A stretch of DNA of 10,871 nt from Clostridiales bacterium (GTDB taxonomy: Bacteria > Bacillota > Clostridia > Oscillospirales > Acutalibacteraceae). Position numbers and translations under genes: made by a program. Under the pieces are notes generated by a model, which made no database searches, was not told where the DNA came from, and worked only from the letters and a program-made list of their open reading frames with translations. Positions 5,939 through 10,871 of this stretch are shown piece after piece. Location: the NCBI GenBank assembly GCA_012516295.1, contig JAAYWU010000078.1, positions 1-10,871 of the forward strand, written 5' to 3'. Position 1 is the first letter of the stretch; the number at the start of each line of letters is the position of its first letter.

Positions 5939-6787
5939 ATGTTTAAGATTGTCGAAAAGCGCATATTGAATGATTCCATGACTTTGATGGCAGTGGAAGC
6001 GCCATACATTGCAAAAAAGGCGAAAGCTGGCCAGTTCATTATATTGCGCGTAAATGAATTTGGGGAGAGGATTCCTTTAACCGTGGCGGATTACGACCGG
6101 GAAAAGGGAACCGTCACGATCATTTACCAAAAGGTTGGAAAGACTACGCTGATGCTTGACCAGTTAAACGAAGGCGACGCGATTCTTGACTTTATCGGGC
6201 CTCTGGGAAAAGCAACGGAGTTGGAAGGCTATAAAAATGTAGCCGTAGTCGGCGGGGGCGCCGGCTGCGCGATCGCTTATCCGCAGGCAAAGGCCCTGCA
6301 TGGCATGGGCGCGAAAGTGGACATGATCGCCGGCTTCCGCAGCAAGGATATTATCATCCTGGAAGAGGAAATGAAAGCGGTGAGCGACCGTCTGATTATT
6401 ACAACGGATGACGGTTCCAACGGAAACAAGGGGTTTGTTACCGATGCTCTCCGTAAATGCATTGAGGAAGGCGCGAAATACGATCTGGTAATCGCCATCG
6501 GGCCGCTTGTTATGATGCGCGCAATTTGCAATCTTACAAAGGAATACAATATTAAAACCTTAATCAGCATGAACCCCATTATGATCGACGGCACCGGCAT
6601 GTGCGGCGGCTGCCGGCTGACTGTCGGAGGCAAAACCAAATTTGCCTGTGTGGACGGACCGGATTTTGACGGCCACGAGGTCGATTTCGACGAAGCGATT
6701 AAAAGATCGAAAACATATTTTGATTTGGAAAAAGAAGCAACACGCGAATACAACTGTCGTTTAATGGAGGGTGCGAAAAATGCCTAA
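5939..6787 (+). CDS. nfnA: NfnA-type ferredoxin-NADP+ reductase subunit (FAD/NAD, [2Fe-2S])
   Basis: This is the small subunit of the NADH-dependent reduced ferredoxin:NADP+ oxidoreductase, a cytosolic electron-bifurcating transhydrogenase that couples ferredoxin and NADH oxidation to NADP+ reduction. The 282-residue product belongs to the PyrK/FNR-like family. The FAD-binding barrel (about 1-95) includes RIPLT (44-48), and the NAD domain starts with VVGGGAGCA (103-111). The C-terminal cluster-binding loop reads DGTGMCGGC, giving D217, C222 and C225, with C237 further on. An aspartate replaces the first cysteine seen in PyrK, and this Asp plus three Cys set is the described ligand pattern of the NfnA [2Fe-2S] centre. 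It overlaps nfnB by eight bases. Databases often call such proteins sulfide dehydrogenase or dihydroorotate dehydrogenase electron-transfer subunits; no pyrD is nearby, so Nfn is preferred. Confidence 0.9.
   Translation: MFKIVEKRILNDSMTLMAVEAPYIAKKAKAGQFIILRVNEFGERIPLTVADYDREKGTVTIIYQKVGKTTLMLDQLNEGDAILDFIGPLGKATELEGYKNVAVVGGGAGCAIAYPQAKALHGMGAKVDMIAGFRSKDIIILEEEMKAVSDRLIITTDDGSNGNKGFVTDALRKCIEEGAKYDLVIAIGPLVMMRAICNLTKEYNIKTLISMNPIMIDGTGMCGGCRLTVGGKTKFACVDGPDFDGHEVDFDEAIKRSKTYFDLEKEATREYNCRLMEGAKNA
6766..6770 (+). promoter_or_regulatory. Ribosome binding site that fixes the nfnB start
   Basis: GGAGG at 6766-6770 inside the end of nfnA is nine bases from ATG 6780 but abuts the in-frame GTG at 6771. 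That selects 6780 as the start and implies translational coupling of the two subunits. Confidence 0.75.
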
Positions 6788-8177
6788 TATGTCACCGGTA
6801 AAGACTCCGATGCCGGAGCAGGAACCGAATGTACGCAATAAAAACTTTGAAGAGGTTGCCCTCGGCTATACGGATGAAATGGCGGCTGAGGAAGCAAAAA
6901 GATGCTTAAATTGCAAAAATAAGCCCTGCGTCAGCGGATGCCCCGTGGGCGTTCGAATTCCCGAATTCATCCAGCGCGTTGCCGAAGGCGATATGGAAGG
7001 CGCTTATCAAATAATCAAGACAACCAATTCCCTTCCGGCGGTTTGCGGGCGCGTTTGCCCGCAGGAGTCCCAATGCGAGCAGAAATGCGTGCGCGGCATT
7101 AAGGGCGAACCGGTCGGCATCGGCCGTCTGGAACGCTATGTAGCCGACTGGCATATGAAGCATGGCGCTCCGGAGAAGTTTGATGTAAAGCCCAATGGCC
7201 ACAAGGTTGCCGTAATCGGCGCCGGCCCGGCCGGATTGACTTGTGCCGGCGACTTGGCTGCCATGGGGTATTCTGTAACGGTGTACGAAGCGCTGCATAC
7301 TGCCGGCGGCGTACTGATGTACGGAATTCCGCAGTTCCGTCTTCCGAAGGAAATTGTCCAGAAAGAAATTGACGCCTTGAAGGAAAAGGGCGTTAAAATT
7401 GAAACCGACATGGTAATGGGCAAGGTGCTTTCCGTAGATGAATTGTTTGAAATGGGCTTTGAGGCTGTTTTCATCGGAACCGGCGCGGGTCTGCCAAACT
7501 TCATGAATATCCCCGGCGAAGGCCTGATCGGTACTTATTCTGCTAATGAATTTTTAACCAGGGTAAACCTGATGAAAGCTTACCTGGATGAATACGATAC
7601 CCCGATTATCCGCCCGAAGAATGTCGCAGTTGTCGGCGGCGGCAACGTTGCAATGGACGCCGCAAGAACGGCGAAGCGTTTGGGCGCGGAAAATGTGTAC
7701 ATTATTTACCGCCGCGCCGAGGAACAGATGCCTGCGCGTAAAGAAGAGATTCATCACGCGAAGGAAGAAGGAATTATCTTCAAGCTTCTGTGCAATCCCG
7801 TTGCCATTCATGGGGACGATGACGGCAGGGTAAAGGCGATTGAATGCGTTGAAATGGAACTTGGCGAGCCGGATGCATCCGGCAGACGCAGGCCCATTGC
7901 CAAGGAAGGCTCGAATTTTGAAATCCCGGTTGATAGTGTGGTCATGGCGATCGGCAATTCACCGAACCCGCTGATCCGTTCAACCACGGAGGGCTTGGAA
8001 GCAAACAGCCATGGTTGCATTGTTGTAGACGATGCCACAATGGCGACCACCCGCGAAGGCGTTTATGCCGCGGGCGACGCCGTCAGCGGCGCCGCAACGG
8101 TTATTCTGGCTATGGGCGGCGGAAAAGAAGCCGCGCGCTCCATTGACGAATATATCCAATCAAAGCACTCGAAATAA
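6780..8177 (+). CDS. nfnB: NfnB-type NADPH-binding subunit, glutamate synthase small-subunit-like
   Basis: This is the large Nfn subunit, carrying the bifurcating FAD and two [4Fe-4S] clusters and binding NADPH. The 465-residue length fits NfnB and the related glutamate synthase beta chain (often annotated gltA). The N-terminal cluster domain holds C42, C45, C50, C54 (CLNCKNKPCVSGC) and C89, C93, C99, C103 (CGRVCPQESQCEQKC). The FAD Rossmann motif is VIGAGPAGLTCAGDLA (145-160), with GGVLMYGIPQFRLPK after it; the NADPH Rossmann motif is VVGGGNVAMDAART (284-297); the closing flavin motif is YAAGDAVSGAATVILAMGGG (429-448). The nearest alternative is a lone glutamate synthase small chain, but no large glutamate synthase gene is seen and the partner upstream is NfnA. 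ATG 6780 is chosen over GTG 6771 for its ribosome binding site. A strong terminator follows. Confidence 0.9.
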   Translation: MPNMSPVKTPMPEQEPNVRNKNFEEVALGYTDEMAAEEAKRCLNCKNKPCVSGCPVGVRIPEFIQRVAEGDMEGAYQIIKTTNSLPAVCGRVCPQESQCEQKCVRGIKGEPVGIGRLERYVADWHMKHGAPEKFDVKPNGHKVAVIGAGPAGLTCAGDLAAMGYSVTVYEALHTAGGVLMYGIPQFRLPKEIVQKEIDALKEKGVKIETDMVMGKVLSVDELFEMGFEAVFIGTGAGLPNFMNIPGEGLIGTYSANEFLTRVNLMKAYLDEYDTPIIRPKNVAVVGGGNVAMDAARTAKRLGAENVYIIYRRAEEQMPARKEEIHHAKEEGIIFKLLCNPVAIHGDDDGRVKAIECVEMELGEPDASGRRRPIAKEGSNFEIPVDSVVMAIGNSPNPLIRSTTEGLEANSHGCIVVDDATMATTREGVYAAGDAVSGAATVILAMGGGKEAARSIDEYIQSKHSK

Positions 8178-8180
8178 TCC

Positions 8181-8209
8181 AAAACCGCCGCATGCCGCGG
8201 CGGTTTTTT
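8181..8209 (+). terminator. Rho-independent terminator after nfnB
   Basis: An 11-bp GC-rich stem (8181-8191 with 8197-8207), loop ATGCC, and a T-run to 8209, starting three bases after the nfnB stop. Confidence 0.93.
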
Positions 8210-8219
8210 GTTTGTCCCG

Positions 8220-8248
8220 TCATGTTCCGCCTTCCTACTTCATATGAT
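8220..8248 (+). promoter_or_regulatory. Candidate sigma-E promoter for the SpoIVFA/FB-like pair
   Basis: TCATGTT (8220-8226) matches the sigma-E -35 consensus kmATATT at six of seven positions, and CATATGAT (8241-8248) matches CATACAHT at six of eight, with a 14-base spacer as in Bacillus. It lies right after the nfnB terminator and 34 bases before the next gene. spoIVFAB is a sigma-E operon in B. subtilis, so this supports a sporulation role for the two genes below. Confidence 0.45.
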
Positions 8249-8266
8249 TATGGAGGACAAAATCAT

Positions 8267-8274
8267 AAAGGAGG
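8267..8274 (+). promoter_or_regulatory. Ribosome binding site for a TTG start
   Basis: AAAGGAGG is a near-perfect Shine-Dalgarno sequence, seven bases before TTG 8282. It argues against the in-frame ATG at 8192, which lies within the terminator hairpin. Confidence 0.85.
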
Positions 8275-8281
8275 AAGAAGA

Positions 8282-8665
8282 TTGGGTGAATATAATCAAA
8301 AAAGTTCCGAAAATAGACAGGAAAGGCTTACGAAAAAAGCAAGAATTATCAGCACCCGCCTATTAACCATCATACAGATCACCGTATGCTCCATCATTTT
8401 GCTGACCGTCGTATTCGTACGGCTGATCGGCGGAAATGCATATATGGTTGGAAAAAGCTGGTATCAGCAAAATCTAAATAATTCGATCGTGGCCGAAGAG
8501 GATATTGAAAACGTGAAACATACCGTCGTGGAGTTTTTTCCGCCGGTTTCCCGCCTGCTGCCGAAATCCGAGACACAATCCGCTGTAAGCAGCGAACAGC
8601 CTAAGGGCGGCACAGCTGCCCAGCAGGCTTCTCCGGAAAACCCCGATTCCCAGAAAGCCGGATGA
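8282..8665 (+). CDS. Small single-pass membrane protein, possible reduced SpoIVFA-like partner of the site-2 protease
   Basis: The 127-residue product starts at TTG. It has a charged cytosolic head (1-26), one membrane segment (about 27-49, IIQITVCSIILLTVVFVRLI), an outer region (50-95, with YMVGKSWYQQNLNNSI and EEDIENVKHTVVEFFPP) and a Ser/Gln/Pro/Ala-rich tail (96-127) that looks disordered. I do not recognise the family from motif alone. By inference it is the SpoIVFA-position protein: it immediately precedes, and overlaps by four bases, a SpoIVFB-like protease, and its order of head, membrane segment and linker matches the front of SpoIVFA. It stops where the extracellular LytM/M23 domain would begin. 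B. subtilis SpoIVFA (about 260 residues) holds SpoIVFB inactive until SpoIVB and CtpB signal from the forespore. The frame shows no sign of a recent disabling mutation. Confidence 0.8.
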   Translation: MGEYNQKSSENRQERLTKKARIISTRLLTIIQITVCSIILLTVVFVRLIGGNAYMVGKSWYQQNLNNSIVAEEDIENVKHTVVEFFPPVSRLLPKSETQSAVSSEQPKGGTAAQQASPENPDSQKAG

Positions 8666-9261
8666 TTTCCTTTACAATTCACAACTGCCGTATTTCCGTC
8701 GGATTCTTGTTTTTAGCCGTTTTTACTGCATTTCTGCTGTGCGATACCAGCAATACGGCAGTCCTTTGGATATTGGCGGCGGCGATTCACGAAGGAGGGC
8801 ATATTCTCATTATGCATGCTTTCGGCGCCGCGCCGGTAGAAATGAAATTTACGCCCTTTGGAATTGATATTGTCAAACCGCCGCAGATTAGCAGCGGATA
8901 TGGGCGTGACGCCCTGATTTCTCTCGCCGGCCCGGGGGCAAATCTTGCCTGTGCACTACTTCTCTATATTTTCAGGAAAAGCCATTCAGCTTTTCTTTTA
9001 GCCAATCTGGTTTTGGCGGCCTTCAATCTGTTGCCAATCGAACCGTTGGACGGCGGGCAGGCGCTTTATTCGCTCCTTTGCGCGAAATACCGCTCGGATC
9101 AGGCGCTGAAAATTGTTTCTGTTGTATCTTTTATCGTTGTAACGCCTCTTGCAATTGTCAGCTTTTTAGTTCTTTTCCGTTCCTATGGCAACTATTCCCT
9201 GCTGGCCGTATCCATTTACTTAATCTTCCTCCTGGTGTTCAAGAAGGGGAGGTATGAATGA
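8662..9261 (+). CDS. spoIVFB: Site-2 (M50) zinc metalloprotease, probable SpoIVFB
   Basis: This polytopic membrane protease cuts substrates inside the membrane. The 199-residue product has the zinc motif HEGGH (43-47, with E44 as catalytic base) in a hydrophobic segment and the second motif NLLPIEPLDGG (122-132), with D130 as third zinc ligand. GPGANL (91-96) lies between. About five to six membrane segments can be drawn, two of them after the active site (148-195). It lacks the C-terminal cytosolic CBS domain of the 288-residue B. subtilis SpoIVFB. SpoIVFB removes the pro-sequence of sigma-K in the mother cell. The name is inferred from size, motif and place: upstream of a TIGR03960 radical SAM gene, which in Clostridia usually leads to rng and rplU, as spoIVFB precedes rplU in B. 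subtilis. A general M50 protease is the alternative. Its ATG overlaps the stop of the preceding gene (ATGA), implying translational coupling. Confidence 0.82.
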   Translation: MISFTIHNCRISVGFLFLAVFTAFLLCDTSNTAVLWILAAAIHEGGHILIMHAFGAAPVEMKFTPFGIDIVKPPQISSGYGRDALISLAGPGANLACALLLYIFRKSHSAFLLANLVLAAFNLLPIEPLDGGQALYSLLCAKYRSDQALKIVSVVSFIVVTPLAIVSFLVLFRSYGNYSLLAVSIYLIFLLVFKKGRYE

Positions 9262-9262
9262 T

Positions 9263-9291
9263 TTGCAATATTTGCTTCCGGGCGGTATAAT
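9263..9291 (+). promoter_or_regulatory. Sigma-A promoter for the radical SAM gene
   Basis: TTGCAA (9263-9268) and a perfect TATAAT (9286-9291) are separated by 17 bases, starting right after the protease stop. Transcription would begin near 9298, about 23 bases before the ATG. It gives the next gene vegetative expression independent of the sporulation pair upstream. Confidence 0.75.
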
Positions 9292-9320
9292 AATAAAACA
9301 TATGCTGCACGGAGGTTGCG

Positions 9321-10871
9321 ATGATTACAAAGAAGATCGAAAAAATGCTTGCGAATGTTCAGAAGCCCGGCCGTTATGTCGGCGGGGAATTGAACAGTGT
9401 TGTAAAAAATCCGGATGAGGTTGACGTCCGTTTTGCTTTCTGTTTTCCGGATGTTTATGAAGTCGGTATGTCGCATTTAGGGATGAAAATTTTATACAGC
9501 CAATTAAACACCCTGCCTTACGTCTGGTGCGAGCGGGTTTTCGCGCCGTGGATGGATATGGAAGAGCAGATGCGGAAAAACAATGTTCCGCTTTACGCGT
9601 TGGAAAGCGGGGACAGTATAGCCGGCTTTGATTTCATCGCCTTTACTCTCCAGAATGAACTCAGCTTTACGAATGTGCTAAATATGCTTGACTTGGCGGG
9701 AATCCCGCTGAAAGCAAGCGACCGGCATGGACTTTCCCCGCTTGTGGTGGCCGGGGGGCCCTGCACATGCAATTCCGAACCCCTCGCCGACTTTTTTGAT
9801 TTATTCTTCATTGGCGAAGGGGAAGAGGTGGATTGTGAAGTTATAGAGCTTTACAGGAAATATAAAAAGGAAAACCGTTCCAAAGCGGAATTCCTGATTG
9901 CCGCCGCGCAGATTCCGGGCGTGTATGTCCCTTCCCTGTATGATGTAACTTATCATGACGACGGCACCGTAAAAGCAATTCTCCCAAAATGCGGTGCTCC
10001 GGAAAAAATAAAAAAACGCGTTATGATCGATATGGACAAGTCTTATTTCCCGGACAAATTTGTTGTTCCCAATATTGGAATTGTCCACGACCGGGCGGTG
10101 GCGGAGGTTTTGCGCGGCTGTATCCGGGGATGCCGGTTTTGTCAAGCCGGATTCCTTTACAGGCCTTTCCGCGAAAAATCGGTCGCTGTAATTGATCAAC
10201 AATGCCACGATCTTTGCGACAATACAGGATACGATGAAATTTCCCTGTCCTCGCTTAGTACGAGCGATTACTCGCGAATTAACGAATTGCTCGACCAGCT
10301 TTTAATGTGGACAAAGGAAGAGAAAACCGGCGTGTCCCTTCCTTCCTTACGGGTTGACAATTTCTCGACGGAGCTGATGGCAAAGATTAAATCGGTGCGC
10401 CGGAGCGGCCTTACCTTTGCGCCGGAAGCAGGCACCCAGCGCCTGCGGGATGTTATCAATAAAAATGTAACGGAAGAAGAGCTCCTTAAAACGGTAAAAA
10501 CAGCTTTTAAGGGCGGGTGGACCACGATTAAACTGTATTTCATGATCGGTTTGCCGACGGAAACCATGGACGATGTCGCGGGCATTGCGGAACTGGGTCA
10601 GAAGGTTGTGGACGCCTTTTATGAAAACCCGGACAAGCCGAAGGGAAAAAGCGTGAAGGTAACCGTCAGCGCCTCTTCCTTTGTACCGAAACCGTTTACA
10701 CCGTTCCAATGGGAACCACAGGACACGATTGAAACGCTCCACCAAAAACAGCGTCATCTGGTTTCTTCTGTTAGGACGCGCAAAGTAGAGCCGAACTATC
10801 ACGACGCGGATGTCAGTTTTTTGGAAGCTGTTTTTGCGCGCGGAGACCGCCGCCTTTGCAACGTCCTGCTG
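9321..10871 (+). CDS. TIGR03960-type radical SAM protein (3' truncated by window)
   Basis: The frame is open for 517 codons to the window edge. The first part (about 36-170, DVRFAFCFPDVYEVGMSHLG to GGPCTCNSEPLADFFDLFFIGEGEE) resembles the B12-binding-like domain of this family. The radical SAM core follows, with the [4Fe-4S] ligands C267, C271 and C274 in RGCIRGCRFCQAGFLYRP (266-282), a Cx3Cx2C motif that reductively cleaves S-adenosylmethionine. Later blocks typical of the fold are SLPSLRVDNF, LTFAPEAGTQRLRDVINK and IKLYFMIGLPTE. The chemical reaction is not established for this family. In many Clostridia the gene is followed by a DUF2344 partner, ribonuclease G and rplU-rpmA, hinting at RNA or ribosome modification; that part lies outside this window. 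GGAGG (9311-9315) is five bases before the ATG. Confidence 0.92.
   Translation, partial: MITKKIEKMLANVQKPGRYVGGELNSVVKNPDEVDVRFAFCFPDVYEVGMSHLGMKILYSQLNTLPYVWCERVFAPWMDMEEQMRKNNVPLYALESGDSIAGFDFIAFTLQNELSFTNVLNMLDLAGIPLKASDRHGLSPLVVAGGPCTCNSEPLADFFDLFFIGEGEEVDCEVIELYRKYKKENRSKAEFLIAAAQIPGVYVPSLYDVTYHDDGTVKAILPKCGAPEKIKKRVMIDMDKSYFPDKFVVPNIGIVHDRAVAEVLRGCIRGCRFCQAGFLYRPFREKSVAVIDQQCHDLCDNTGYDEISLSSLSTSDYSRINELLDQLLMWTKEEKTGVSLPSLRVDNFSTELMAKIKSVRRSGLTFAPEAGTQRLRDVINKNVTEEELLKTVKTAFKGGWTTIKLYFMIGLPTETMDDVAGIAELGQKVVDAFYENPDKPKGKSVKVTVSASSFVPKPFTPFQWEPQDTIETLHQKQRHLVSSVRTRKVEPNYHDADVSFLEAVFARGDRRLCNVLL

Noticed and set aside
6771..6779. GTG start for nfnB
   Set aside because: The GGAGG abuts this codon with no spacing; ATG 6780 is correctly spaced.
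8192..8281. Upstream ATG extension of the 127-residue membrane protein
   Set aside because: The ATG lies in the loop of the nfnB terminator hairpin; the TTG at 8282 has a near-perfect Shine-Dalgarno site.
8250..8366. 38-codon frame starting at ATG 8250
   Set aside because: It overlaps the membrane protein start in another frame, is highly charged without pattern, and lacks a ribosome binding site.
9801..10208. 135-codon minus-strand frame within the radical SAM gene
   Set aside because: It is antisense to a clear coding frame holding the radical SAM cysteine motif; no own promoter or ribosome binding site was seen.

Overview
The window looks like the chromosome of a spore-forming Firmicute of the class Clostridia, plausibly an Oscillospiraceae/Ruminococcaceae-type organism. 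The grounds are three spore-coat morphogenesis genes (spoVM, a sipL-like gene, spoIVA), an Nfn-type flavoenzyme pair typical of ferredoxin-based fermenters, Gram-positive Shine-Dalgarno sites and mixed codon use. The exact taxon is inference. Every gene reads on the + strand, and no tRNA, rRNA, CRISPR array or insertion sequence was seen.

1-2310: the C-terminal end of a PASTA-domain Ser/Thr kinase (PrkC/PknB type), then rsgA (circularly permuted ribosome-assembly GTPase), then thiN (thiamine pyrophosphokinase), overlapping rsgA by 16 bases. The order prkC-rsgA-(rpe)-thiN-spoVM is that of Bacillus subtilis, but rpe is missing here.

2311-2690: a stretch with only very short genes. It holds a probable 54-residue Cys-rich hydrophobic membrane peptide (GTG start, family not recognised), a clear 26-codon spoVM with a strong ribosome binding site, and a strong terminator. 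A possible sigma-E promoter lies in front of the membrane peptide.

2759-5866: sipL (three SPOCS/DUF3794 repeats plus LysM) and spoIVA (coat ATPase), closed by a 15-bp terminator hairpin. With spoVM just upstream, these encode the basement layer of the spore coat: SpoVM marks the forespore membrane, SpoIVA polymerises on it using ATP, and SipL binds SpoIVA.

5871-8209: a near-consensus sigma-A promoter, then nfnA and nfnB with overlapping ends, then a terminator. The pair matches the electron-bifurcating NADH-dependent reduced ferredoxin:NADP+ oxidoreductase.

8220-9261: a good sigma-E-like promoter, a 127-residue single-pass membrane protein with a TTG start, and a 199-residue site-2 protease with a 4-base overlap. 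Layout and position suggest a reduced SpoIVFA/SpoIVFB pair lacking the usual LytM/M23 and CBS domains (inference).

9263-10871: a sigma-A promoter and the first 517 codons of a radical SAM protein of the TIGR03960 type, cut by the window edge.

The most interesting items are the unrecognised membrane peptide next to spoVM, the loss of the usual proline 9 in SpoVM, the close grouping of the three basement-layer genes, and the minimal SpoIVFA/FB-like pair.
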